Assembly (NCBI RefSeq): GCF_963675165.1
Contig: NC_087381.1
Location: 3,658,001 to 3,722,000, forward strand
DNA length: 64,000 nt
From: Halichondria panicea
Lineage: Eukaryota; Porifera; Demospongiae; Suberitida; Halichondriidae
Direction of reading: 5' to 3'
Every line of letters begins with the position of its first letter. The stretch's first letter is position 1. Below the pieces are notes generated by a model, which was not told the origin of the DNA, did not search any database, and saw nothing but the letters and a program-made list of their open reading frames with translations. Below are positions 39,701 through 51,100 of the stretch, in pieces. The position numbers and the translations under genes were made by a program.

Positions 39701-39902
39701 GGCGACCTCACAGGAAGACAAATTCAACACAGGTGAATTGTCGAAGGAGAAAGTGAGTGGTTTTCAGGGACCATTCTGGGTAAAGTGGATGTTAATGAGA
39801 ACTCAGATACATGGTACAATATATTATATGATGGAGAAGACAGTATAGTTACCTTAGACATAAAAGAAGACTTTGAAGCAGGAGACATCATACTATTATA
39901 AT
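36744..39902 (+). pseudogene. Decayed transposon-like reading frame
   Basis: Broken frames in order make one long protein. The N-terminus is MAACIGLGPFCTNAGISKDS, then a coiled coil (37150-37600). Next come VEPIYQ, then GIDIDRLPKYSTLVGMLSEM, EFTTLHSDGTTKFDQHYGSF, NIKNTMSDRHIVEKCFNALL, KKVPLASFRGNRFNIIFFDD, LGLISKFVTGPFWRLLESDT, a KPNATTMSLEAMVMFSNNKT block, a basic coiled coil and a Tudor-like end (TWYNILYDGEDSIVTLDIKE). One likely intron is 38370-38459. I recall this block order from repeated, unnamed proteins of cnidarians and sponges. The acidic HSDGT and MSDRH sites could be part of a DDE-type active site (inference). At least six frame breaks (about 37365, 37745, 38645, 38670, 39118, 39485) show it is dead; several lie at T or A runs. 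Confidence 0.6.
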
Positions 39903-40929
39903 CATTATAGATTTTATTATATTATTATCATAATACTACAGTCATACAAATTGAAACAATGTTAGCTCCATGTTTGTTCAAATGTATGTAAAAAAAAGAA
40001 GGGAGTAGACCAAAGGGTTCAGCTGATATGTTTGCTTGAAGATCACTTCCTGTATTAAAGACAAAATTGGAGAAGTCCCGCCCCAGCCAATACAAATGCG
40101 GTAAAATTTGTGTACGAATAATTGCGAGGGTAGAGTTCTTAATTAAAGAGGCTGTATCTCTGCATTCACTTGACCAAATCCAGTGCTGTAAAGTTTTTCT
40201 GGTTTGTCTAGAGTAGGTAAAAAAAATAGTTATGCATGAAAGTTACAAAAAGCAAAATTTAAAATTGGTCTGACATCGCTACTGTGGGTGTGTCTGGAAT
40301 TAGCACTCATTATAATTGAATTGCGCGTGTGTGCGTGACACTATAGTGTCATCTTATAAGAACCACAACTGCAAGTTCTATTCGAACACTTGTGCTGTAT
40401 ATGCTGCCCCAAGCTAGATCTACCACTGAGTATATAGTTGAAGAGCTGTCAGCCTGGTTTTTCATTATCAAATGGCCAATGTGAGCTGCATTTCAGCCTG
40501 CTGTCAGAGGCTGAAGAGGAGGCCCATGCATGTAAGTCCATGCACATTGATTTATACTTTAGCACTCTTCAAAGTCTTGCAGCTGTAGATCTGCAGAGAT
40601 GAGTCATTATAATTTTATTACCACTGAATCTAAAGCTGGCCCACAGCAATATCAACAACTGGAGAGTACTAGATATATACACATGTAGGCGCGCATCATT
40701 ATAGGCAACTATAATTATTATCCGACTAGAAAAACATTTGCAATGTGAAAAATTGCTAGGATTGGCCAGGGGAACCACCAAAAAGCGTGGAAACAAGAAA
40801 TCAGACGAGAGCATAACTCCAATCCGTTACAACGTCATTCACATGTACATTATAGTGTGTTCCAGATCCATCTACCACATCATTCCATGCAGGTCACCAG
40901 TACGGTCCGTGCATGTCCCTCGGAGGAGC
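39903..40929. other. Gene-free stretch
   Basis: No gene seen. 40728-40820 (TTGCTAGGATTGGCC then AAGCGTG.AA.CAAGAAATC) recurs at 45400-45470, so part of it is an interspersed repeat. The remainder has no recognised structure. Confidence 0.45.
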
Positions 40930-42470
40930 AGGAAATAGAAGGACTGTAAATATAAAGGAGACTGCACAATGTAGTTTCAGGATTTGTGTTAACATAAATC
41001 CTAAAACTTCATCCACGGGATGACAGCAACATATTGAGCCACAGTAAGCTGGTTCAGTCACTCTATACATACCCTGAAGCTATGGCTAGAAATAGAAGGA
41101 CTGTAAATATAAAGGAGACTGCACAATGTAGTTTCAGGATTCGCGTTAACACAAATCCTGAAACTTTATCGGATAGTCTAAATTAGACTCTATACGGGAT
41201 ATCAAGAAAACATTGAGCAAGCAAACTAATTTCAGACTTATGTCAACATAAATCCTGAAACTTCATCCACAGGATAACAGCAACATATTGAGCCACAGGA
41301 AGCTGGCTCAGTCACTCTATACATATCCTGAGGCTATAGGAGGAAATAGAAGGACTGTAAATATAAAGGAGACTGCACAATGTAGTTTCAGGATTTGCGT
41401 TAACATAAATCCTGAAACTTCATCCATGGGATAACAGCAACATATTGAGCCACAGTAAGCTGGTTCAGTCACTCTATACATACCCTGAAGCTATGGCTGG
41501 AAATAGAAGGACTGTAAATATAAAGGAGACTGCACAATGTAGTTTCAGGATTCGCGTTAACACAAATCCTGAAACTTCATCCACGGGATAACAGCAACAT
41601 ATTGAGCCACAGTAAGCTGGTTCAGTCACTCTATACATACCCTGAAGCTATGGCTAGAAATAGAAGGACTTGTAAATATAAAGGAGACTGCACAATGTAG
41701 TTTCAGGATTCGCGTTAACACAAATCCTGAAACTTTATCTGATAGTCTAAATTAGACTCTATATAATTATATGGGATATCAAGAAAACATTGAGCAAACA
41801 AACTAATTTCAGATTTATGTCAACACAAATCCTGAAACTTCATCCACGGGATAACAGCAACACATTGAGCCACAGTAAGCTGGTTCAGTCACTCTATACA
41901 TACCCTAAAGCTATGGCTGGATATAGAAGGACTGTAAATATAAAGGAGACTGCACAATGTATAGTTTCAGGATTTGCGTTAACACAAATTCTGAAACTTC
42001 ATCCACGGGATAACAGCAACATATTGAGCCACAGTAAGCTGGCTCAGTCACTCTATACATACCCTGAAGCTATAGCTGGAAATAGAAGGACTGTAAATAA
42101 TTTATTATAAAGAAGACTGCACAATGTAGTTTCAGGATTAATTTTGCGTTAACATAAAATTAATCCTGAAACTTCATCCACGGGATAACAGCAACATATT
42201 GAGTCACAGTAAGCTGGCTCAGTCACTCTATACATACCCTGAAGCTATAGCTGGAAAGAGACGGGCTGTAAATTTAACGGAGACTGCACAGACTCGTTTC
42301 AGAATTTGCGTCAATCATGCATTCAGGCTAAACACAAATCCTGAAACCTCCGATCTGTCTTACAGGATAACAGCAACACACATTAAGCCACACTATACGG
42401 TTACCCACAGTAAGCTAACCCAGTCACTCTATACACACCCTGAATATATAAAAAGTCTACCTGGGAAATA
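40930..42470 (+). repeat. Hairpin-bearing tandem satellite, two unit lengths
   Basis: About nine units start near 40931, 41091, 41345, 41503, 41660, 41923, 42082, 42254 and 42460. Most are about 158 bases and two (41091 and 41660) are about 255-263. Each unit has GAAGGACTGTAAATATAAAG, a hairpin with arms TTTCAGGATT / AATCCTGAAA around GCGTTAACA, CATATTGAGCCACAGTAAGC and CACTCTATACATACCCTGAA. The long units carry an extra block with AGTCTAAATTAGACT and a second TTTCAG.TTATGTCAACA..AAATCCTGAAA hairpin. Unit ends decay after 42250. Open frames across it are repeat artefacts. Confidence 0.9.
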
Positions 42471-42743
42471 ATAGAAAGCATATTGTGAATGTAACAAAGA
42501 GAGCAGTGGGTCTGCACAAACTCGATTGAAAATGACATGAAAAGGATGGATGGCCAGATACAGTGAGCCACAGTACACAATACCTTAGCTAGACTAAAGA
42601 TAATAAGCTTATCTATAGACTATTATACTCTGTTGTCAGTGGTATTGACTTATCTTCACTCAAGATTTATAGTTGTGCTACTACAGTTTGTGCAAGTGCG
42701 CAATAATTTTACCTTTGCGCATTTTAACAATGGAATGTATGGC

Positions 42744-42830
42744 CACACCCATAATTAATGCTCTTCATTTCCTATGTTTTAGGCATTTCTGATTTTCGGA
42801 TTTGTGGCACAACAAGCGCAACGCTGAATG
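42744..42830 (-). repeat. Inverted repeat, right copy (partner 35556-35632)
   Basis: Reverse complement: TTGTGCCACAAATCCGAAAA, GAAATGCCTAAAACATAGGA, AATGAAGAGCATTA and TATGGGTGTGGC. It also forms part of the sequence directly upstream of the phospholipase D-like gene start. Confidence 0.6.
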
Positions 42831-42915
42831 CATGACATCTTGTACTCTGTCTCGCTAGCTTATTCTTACATTCAGCAGCCAGCTCTTTTTACACAAACAA
42901 AGACTTTGCTGTACA

Positions 42916-44256
42916 ATGAGAATCTCATTGAGATCAATGGCTGGCACCCTGTGGATGTTTGCTGCAGTTGCATTGCTGCATGGAGTGGAGAGCAAGCCCT
43001 CAGCACTTGACAAACTACTGGTAGATACCATCGAGACACTCCTTCAAGAGGAGGCTAAACAAGAAATAGCTCAGGACAAAAACAAATACGGTGAGAGATT
43101 AATTATACAGTGTAATCGCACGAACTAAATTCTACATAATAACTGTTATAATTATACCGGCCTGTGTTTGTCATAATTTATAGGAAAAAACGAGCAACAA
43201 GTGCTTGAAGAAATTTCTTCTATGCGACAGTTGCTCAACGGAAATGTTCAATCTAATAGCCTTCGCAAAAGACCCGTCTACAACGTTGCACATATGGTGA
43301 ACGGGCAATCTCAAATTGATGATGATTGGGTTGATCCTGCTAATGCGATAGAATCCGATCTTGCTTTCAATTCTGATGGCAGCCCCAAAGAATTTTATCA
43401 TGGCCCATTTCCTTGTGACTGCTTTCGCAACTGTATCAAAAAAGATACTGTTGCAGCACATTTTGCAGCTATTAGAGAGAAAGCTCTTGATCCAAACAAG
43501 AACATGGCCTTACTTTGGATTGATTTGAAGTTAGCAGCAAGTGGAATAACAGAATTTAAGGGCAGTGGAGAAAAATTGGCAAAAGTTATCACACAAAGTA
43601 ACTCTCTTTTCCCACCTGGCAAGGATGTTCCGATTCACGTCTTGCTGGGAGCTGAGGCCTTTAATCAAAACCAGTTCTTTGTAGGATTTCTTGCATACAT
43701 TAAATCAAAAAGACCTGAATTATTTGATAAGTTTGGTTTTGACTTCAGTGGTACTGATGCAACGGTTGATGAAATCCTTCAAGCATTTAAAGAAATTGGA
43801 ATTAAGAAAAATATTTGGGTGGGTGATGGTATCATTAACTGCATACCACGAGGTACTAGCAGACTAGAGCGAATTCTTGCAAAACGAGACGAATTGGGAT
43901 CAGATGTAGCCCCTTTCAAAGTTTACTCGTGGACTATTGATAACAAAAAATCGCTGAGAAACAATTTACAGCTTGGAGTGGATGCTATCATCACCAACAA
44001 ACCAGCGAAACTAACTAAAATGATTCAAGAAGAATTTCACGACACTTTGACACTGGCAACTCAAGAAACGAACCCTTGGGAGCAAATTAAGTCATCTGAA
44101 GCTATTCAACCATTTGCACAAAGCTGCAATCGCTACTGGTTATTCTTTTATTGCCGGAAATATACAAGCCTTGAAAATCGATGTTGGTCAGACAAAAAGT
44201 GTAGCAAGCCTAGCGATTGTCATGGAGAGTTGAAGTGTTCAGAGCTCAAAATATAA
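42916..44256 (+). CDS. Secreted phospholipase D-like protein (sphingomyelinase D / dermonecrotic family)
   Basis: Two exons, 42916-43090 and 43184-44256, joined in phase 1, give 415 residues. A signal peptide covers about 1-26 (core MAGTLWMFAAVALLHGVES); an in-frame ATG at 42937 is an alternative start. The catalytic barrel starts near 90. His95 (AHMVN), Glu115 and Asp117 (IESDLAF) and His131 (FYHG) match the two catalytic histidines and the Mg-binding acids of the family, followed by CDCFRNC. Later blocks FDFSGTDATVDE, VGDGIINCIPRG, YSWTIDNKKS and LGVDAIITNKP complete the TIM-barrel. Family enzymes cleave choline- or ethanolamine-headgroup phospholipids by transphosphatidylation. A tail of about 45 residues with six cysteines (372-415) is extra. 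Homologues occur in arachnid venoms, bacteria and other animals; whether this one is toxic cannot be said. Confidence 0.85.
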
Positions 44257-44699
44257 ACATTATTTAAATATAGAACATCGACACTTTGACTTTATAGTAT
44301 AGCTTGTAGAAATCTGAAATTATAACTCTATGCATTCATGTAGTATGTGTAATTATTAGTATAACCTTTCTAGGTCATGTATTCTATGCATGCATACCCG
44401 ATAGTTGCACCAATTAACAATCAAAGTCCTGATCATGATTGTATAGATATAAATATTATACTACTGACACAGCCCACGGTAATACAATATCCCTCTGGGG
44501 TTATTAGGGCTTGCCTAATTATGCTTTATAGCCTATTAGTCTAGTCTTTTGGATTCTCACCATCAAATATTTTCTCTTGACTTCCATGTAACCGTTGCAC
44601 AAAAAGCAAATACCTCAGTAATTATTATGGTTCTTGTATTATTTGGAACACAGTGACACCCTATAATTATAGCCATTAATCTGTGTGCTGTGAAGTGTT

Positions 44700-44960
44700 C
44701 AGAGCTCAAAATGCACCAAGTTAACCTCAAGTCCATCGGAGTGCACCAGCATTAAAACACTTGGGTGTCACTGTGTTCTAAGGATTTAGTGCTGTCGCAT
44801 ACGTGATCTTTATAATTCACCTTGTTTACAGCCTGCCAATTATACAGCTTGACCTGTTATTGTTAAACCAGTTTTGTACCTGGCTACATTCATTTCAATT
44901 AATTACTCATTTTTCACAGTAGATTAAGATTTAAAGCGTGGTCATTGATTGGCTAGAGAT
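44700..44960 (+). repeat. Interspersed repeat, copy 2 (partner 32650-32960)
   Basis: GTCCATCGGAGTGCACCAGC, TGTGTTCTA, TACAGCTTGACC, CCAGTTTTGTACCTGGCT and GTCATTGATTGGCTAGAGAT match copy 1 in order, with indels. Confidence 0.65.
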
Positions 44961-45840
44961 CATGTCACGGCACTAACTGTGCATGGACAGATTTCAAGTC
45001 CTCGTTTAATCGGTTCAGGAATTTCTTCATGGACCGGTAATTAACCACATGCCCATGCACAACCAATTATGAATGTCCTTATGATAGGACATTCCACGGA
45101 ATGACTTACGTATAATAGGTTCATATGACTCATAAGTATATTTATCAATCGATTGTGTGCACGTCCCGTGCGGTTATGATTACCACTCCATGAAATAGAT
45201 TTGACCAGGCACAAAGAGTGAAGGCCTTGGAGTCATGAGTAATTGAGTATCAGGTGTATGCGTGTGCATGAGGCTAATGATTGTTTGCAGGGAAATTTTA
45301 CGGGGCCAATAAGTTTATGTATGCGTATGCCATTGAGAAATTTGTGGATATGCATGAAGTATCTCAGAACTTTGATCGGATAAAAGTGTACATGCAAATA
45401 AACATTTGCTAGGATTGGCCGGGGGGAAACACCCAAAGCGTGAAAGCAAGAAATCCGGCGAGAACATAAACTCCACAATGACTGAATAACTGATGTTCTA
45501 TCGAATCCAGGCTGTATTTTGATCGGCCTGGATTTGAGGCTAGTTCTAAATCTGCACTGTCGAAAAATAAACCAGTTGGTAATTCTATATTAATTACATA
45601 GCCGATCGATGTAGATTAATTTATCAATGGTATTAATTTTTTAATTCCCGTACCATAATGTGGCAGACGAACGAGCACGTAACAATCAATAAAGTATTAG
45701 CTATATAGCTTAGAGAAACAGGTTTTGTATGCATGGCACTTTTTAATCTATAGAATTCATAAAGTGGGTATATAATTTATCGTTGCATAAGTTTAAAGGT
45801 CATGCACAAACTACCAACTGCAAACTACCTATATGGAAGC

Positions 45841-45895
45841 TAGCCTTGAGACCAGCTGTTCGTTATCAGATAACGAATGGCTGGTCTCGAGGCTA
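45841..45895. mobile_element. 55-bp palindromic mini-element with 9-bp duplication
   Basis: TAGCCTTGAGACCAGC...GCTGGTCTCGAGGCTA. The arms of about 26 bases pair almost completely around GTTATCAGATAAC. TATGGAAGC flanks both ends exactly (45832-45840, 45896-45904). The ends match those of E1-E3 (34.2-36.4 kb), so this is a minimal member of that group. Confidence 0.85.
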
Positions 45896-46398
45896 TATGG
45901 AAGCCCATTAAGGCAATTCACTTCCTAAATGAAGTAAATTATCTGTACAGTAACGCAGGGGGAAGTCTCATTCCAATCCCTATTCCAGCAAATAATATTC
46001 ATCAATCGGATAGCAAATTTGATTCCAGTTCCCTAAACAATATAAAATGAGCAGACAAATCACAAGCCAGCAACTCCAACATCAAGTAAGAAGTCAAAAA
46101 AGACTAACCATCTCTTCCATCAAGTTAAGAATAAATTGCTGGAATCAAATAAAATATACTCCGAAATGGTAAAGAAATCACAAATGGATTCGTACACTGT
46201 AAAAATGATTTGTGGTTTTCACACAAATGCGTGACTGTATATATAATTATATAGACAGTTTCTTTATCACTGTACAGTCATAATATTATAATTATATTGC
46301 TAACTACGACTTGAATGGAAATACTGATCTTTGTCATTAATTGTCATGCAGTTGTATAATGCATGCATGTGATTCAACCATCATTTCTTTTGCAGACA

Positions 46399-46633
46399 AT
46401 GAAGATTGTGATAGTTGTACTTGTGGCTTGCTTTGCAGCTTATAATTGTCAAACTGAGCAATTACATCACTTCAGTGCTCTCAGTATACGTTAACTTATC
46501 TCACAGATTGCCCCGGCGTCAGTGGTGCTGCATCTACCGTCTCTGTGCCGATGATGGTGGTCACTGGAATAGTTGTAACTATGGCTGCACTGTTTTAACA
46601 GTCAAAACACCAGAAACTATAAATTATATATAG
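46399..46633 (+). CDS. Possible small secreted cysteine-rich peptide (frame unresolved)
   Basis: ATG at 46399 starts a good signal peptide (MKIVIVVLVACFAAYNCQTE) that stops after 31 codons. In the +1 frame, open from before 46415 to 46633, lies RRQWCCIYRLCADDGGHWNS followed by CNYGC, a CC-C-C-C pattern of a secreted mini-protein. Joining them needs either a frameshift or an intron of only 23-33 bases ending at ATCTCACAG (46507), shorter than any other here. An acceptor-like TTTCTTTTGCAG precedes the ATG. Either a real peptide gene with an unusual junction or a pseudogene. Confidence 0.3.
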
Positions 46634-47636
46634 AAAATGAGATTCAAACACAGCTAGTCAGTAGTGCTATAATTACAACAATTTATAATTATGTAAGTGC
46701 ATGCATGCATGTGTAGATATAATTTAACTATGAAAGTTTCTATATACTGGCATATTTTGAGACATAGCAACAATTGAAAGACAGATATTGCCATTCGACT
46801 AGAGCGTGGTACCGATTTAGTAATTAAAGCGTGGGACACCGATAATTATACAGTGAAGTAGATTTCCATACATTAAACATTCAATTACAGGTGTTTTACT
46901 GGTATAGTTATAATGTATAAAGTGGTACTATAATTATAGCCTCAAACCCAGGCTGTAATAATTAAGGAAGGGACGAAAACTGTTTTATAGCAGCCAGTCT
47001 GGCTGGACGCTATAGACTTACGTGGCATTGCTTCTGCACTGTGATTGGTCAATACTGAATTCAGTAATGACGAAACAGTCGATGATTGGCAGTTGACCAG
47101 TCCCAATCCCCAGAGGATGGACTGGCCAGCAAGTCTAGTTGTGGAGGCTATAAAGTATTAGAGTACAAGTGTAGCCATTATTATAGCTAAATCAATTGTT
47201 TTGTATGAGAGAGTTCCGTCACTGCACTCATTTTTACCATCCTGTTGTCACGGAATAGTACATGTGTTACCAGGAGTGCATGTTCCTGGTGTTACACATG
47301 TACTATTCCTCTGGGCATAGTCACAAGAGGAATACTGTACGTACAGCTGTGTGTGCATGTGTCTGTTCCAGCTGCATGTAACTGCTTGACAGTACAGTAC
47401 AACCTCGATTATCCAGATCATTATTGCAATATGCCAGATTAGATAAACCACGCCTTGATCCACCCACTTTATTGATAAACAGCAGTACCGCATAGTTGTC
47501 TGCCCATGCGCAGAAGATAAAACGCATGATGAGTTGTACCACGGTAATATGTGATCGGACAACAGTCATACTTTTCGGGATTTAAAAAATCGTACAAAAC
47601 AGGATTAAAAAAAGAAGGTTGCAAATTCTTAAGAGA
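46634..47636. other. Gene-free stretch with a hairpin
   Basis: No gene seen. 47252-47309 is an inverted repeat with arms GGAATAGTACATGTGT / ACACATGTACTATTCC and a CCAGGA / TCCTGG inner stem. 46938-47151 starts TAGCCTCAAACCCAGGCTG and ends GAGGCTA, possibly another member of the TAGCCTC group, but no duplication was found. Confidence 0.45.
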
Positions 47637-48133
47637 TTAAAGAACACTGGACTCTACCATGTCATGTGGCACAGGTGGCCAAGAAATTGGTATGGAAGAA
47701 AGAATGTGTTTGTAGCGGTTTTTGGGACGGCGTTTGCATCTCACCCACCTCAGAAGCACTCGCATCCACTCAGTGGACAGAATATGGGTCTATAGAGACA
47801 AGCAAAAGCATCATGACAACGACAACATAATGTATGTAGGCAACGAGGCACAAAGGGCAGAGTGATTGATTTGGGACAATTAACTAAACATGCCACGCCT
47901 ATCATGCATACTTTTTATCTATGCACAATAACTTATGTTTGCATGTACCTCCATGATGTAACTGACAACAATGTAGAGTATTGAAAGCTCCAAAAGTCCA
48001 ACTTTGAATGTCCAGCTAGAGATTGGCACCACTTCTAGCAAATTCCACAACCACGGCAACCAATCTCCCGGGGCCATGATGATGTACACGTTAGAAAAAA
48101 ATAGGATTGCTAGTGTCAGCATAAACCATACTG

Positions 48134-48174
<41 letters not shown>

Positions 48175-51100
48175 ATAAATGTACGTGTGTATACACTAGT
48201 ACTGTACCAGTTCTCACAGTTTGTTAAGATTGGCTTTCTGAACGGTGCTGCTACAGACAGAGCAATGCTGAGACCTAGGTACTGGAAGTTTGCTAACTGA
48301 AAGATCACGGTATTCTCTTTAGAAACAATGTTCTGAGAATTAGGATCTGGAGTCAGTGGCACATACCTGTATGGGTTCAGAAATCACAGCATTTATTACG
48401 TAACATTAATGCTGAATTTGTTATATGCAGGAACTTCTGAAAATGACTCTGTTTAAGTCAATTTGTGCCAAAATAATTACAAAGAAGCATTTCATGCGAG
48501 ACAGTGGGTTGGTAATGATTCTCACAGCATGTTACAACTATACAACATAAATTACCTACCATGGACGTGCTGAGAGGTAGTAAAGAGCCCCAAGCTGGAA
48601 GGCTGCCAAGAGACATGTCTGTAACGCCATGGAGACAAGGACATGTATTCCTGCTAACGTGCCCAGGGGCCGTCTTTTTACCAGCCGAGGATAGGCAGAT
48701 GTGAACCCCACTGTAAAAGGGATGCAATACCATAATTAGAGTGACCAGACATGCAGGCCACGTTGTACATTGAAAACAACGTTTGGTAAAAGGATATATT
48801 TTGTGAACAAGCTGATGGGCTAACGTACTTGTGAAAGAGATAATCAAAACCATTAAAAGATCAATGTAGAGGTATTGCAGAGCTCCCAGGTTCGATTCAT
48901 ACTGTACAGAGCAAGCGTTGAGGAAATAAGCAAGCAAGCGATCAAGAGTACAACCAACTCACTCCATATAGAATGGCTGCGGAAATGAACTGATTGAAGG
49001 CATATAGTGCCATGAACTTGAATGCACTGAACGACGTTACTAGAGCAGCCCGACCCTCTCTGTAAGGTATGCAAAGATTTGAAAAGTGCATAGGCTAATG
49101 GCAGTAATAATGATGGTGGGTCCAGATTGAGGCCCTCACCTGATGAGCTTAGGCACACACGTTATGTCTGAAATCTTGGATGTAAAAGGCGAGGCAACAC
49201 TCGCTTCAGTCTCTGATAAGGAAATACCAGCATGTGCCGCCTTCAGTGCCTTAATGTGATAGATATACAGTCATGCATATCTGGCATGTGACTAACCTAA
49301 TCCTCTTAATTATCTGTACATGGTAGAAACAAGGCTTACCGTACAGTCATTAGCACCGTCTCCACACATACAGACACCATATCTAACAGTGTGAATAAAT
49401 TCATGTCACTTGATGTCGCAGGAATATCCTTGGGCTGATTTAACAACATTTAATTGATTTGTGCTCACCCTATTCCCATGAGTGAAGTGACAAGCTGTGC
49501 TTTTTGTGTAGGAGACATTCGAGCAAACACCGTCCCTTTAACGAGGAGCTACAGATCAAAACAATTTCTATGGAAAATCACAATCATTAGTTTATTTATA
49601 CCCTCTGATAAATGGAGTCAAAAAAGTGCTCTCTGATGATGGCAAATGTCTTCCCATCAACAGCCAAGTGAAACGAAGTAAATCCGGAATCGTGTAACAG
49701 TGGAATACAGGTGTCAGTCACAGCAGGTTCAAACTCTACTACAACATAATGTAAGCAAAATAAAGGCTGGTGCATGTCACATACTCACAGTACTGGGGAA
49801 CTCACCGGCACTTGTATCAATTAAGCTATTACACTGATCTTGTACTAGGTGATATGAGAGGGTGGGAGTGTCACTCATCGAGGCCGTCACCATGACAATC
49901 TGGTCAGTTTTGGGCACCATCCGACACTCTTTCGCCACAGAGATTGCAGTGAGAATGTTGTCTCCTGATGCAGTACAATACTGTATAATCTGGTTAATAA
50001 GCGCACTTGGTTATAAGCGCACATCAACTAATAGGCGCATAATTATGGTTAGCAGACCAAGAGCCTGGATAGAAGGTGCATGGTTTTCTGCACAGTTCTC
50101 TACCCAACAACTGGTCTCCACACTTCTTTATAGATGTTAAGTCTCCTTCACTACCGGTAGTTGTGTTACTGCTGTCAGATATGACTATAGACCTCTTGCA
50201 GACGAGCTAGCTGATGGAGATTTGCTTCATTGAAACGTCATGGGCGTTCTATAAGCGCATCCGGATAATAGGCGCATAGAGGCCTGCATGCTCTTTTCCC
50301 TATAGGCGCATGCGCTTACTAATCAGATTATACGGCACAATAGTTATCAAGCTAAGATATGTATACATGTACATGTAGCTAAGTCAATCAACTGAACGCA
50401 CACATCATTATACTGGCATCTTAACCAAAACTACACCCAGTAATTTACTTGTAGGAATACAATTTGTCTTGTGTATTAATGTCAATGCCCTTTGTACTAG
50501 TAAGTGCATGGCTCGTTCTATTATACCTGTGATCATCACTGTGCGAATATCAGCATTCTGTAGGGTTAGTATAGTTGGTGCTGTGGCTGGTTTTAGTTTG
50601 TTCTGCAACACGATGAGCCCAGCAAAACACAACTCACACTCAGCCTGCTCTCTGCATGATTATAAAGTGAGACACTCAGTCATTGGGTAGTGAGACTTCT
50701 TACCTTTTAACTTTGTCAATTTCTTGCCCATTAACATCCAAGTTTTTGTAAGCCAGTGCGAGCACTCGGAATCCTTGTTGAGTTAGTAGTCCCAATACTT
50801 CATTGAAGTTGTTTGGAACTAAGTTATTAAATCGTGGATGAAGTTAAAGTGCTCCTATAAGCTTTCAAATTAATGTCGGATAAGACTGTTAAATTAAACA
50901 CTCACTATTATCCACAAAACACTCACCAGAGTCTTGTGTACAAAGACTTTCAATGGTCTCGGGAGCTCCCTTCACATAAACATGGCACTGAGTGAGTGTG
51001 TTGGGTGTTTTGGAGGAGGGCCGGTCACTCACCAACACACTCATCCTCTGTGTGAAGGTGTGTGTGTGTGTGTGTGTGGGGGGGGGTGACGTGCAAGTAC

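Larger units (their letters stand above)
44257..46398. other. Gene-free stretch with interspersed repeats
   Basis: No gene seen. It holds the second copy of the 32650-32960 repeat (44700-44960), a copy of the 40728-40820 repeat (45400-45470), a degenerate TAGCCTC-type hairpin at 45507-45542 and the 55-bp element at 45841-45895. Confidence 0.5.

Noticed and set aside
40930-42470. CRISPR-like array
   Set aside because: Units are about 158 or 260 bases, with no short repeats and unique spacers, and the setting is an animal genome.
41790-42471. Open frames of 90-106 codons in the satellite
   Set aside because: They repeat with the satellite unit, contain hairpin arms and shift frame between unit variants, so they are repeat artefacts.
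49971-50341. ACAATA as a 6-bp target duplication of the MITE
   Set aside because: The element ends match the TA-duplicating group; the hexamer match needs ends that differ in length by one base and is more likely chance.
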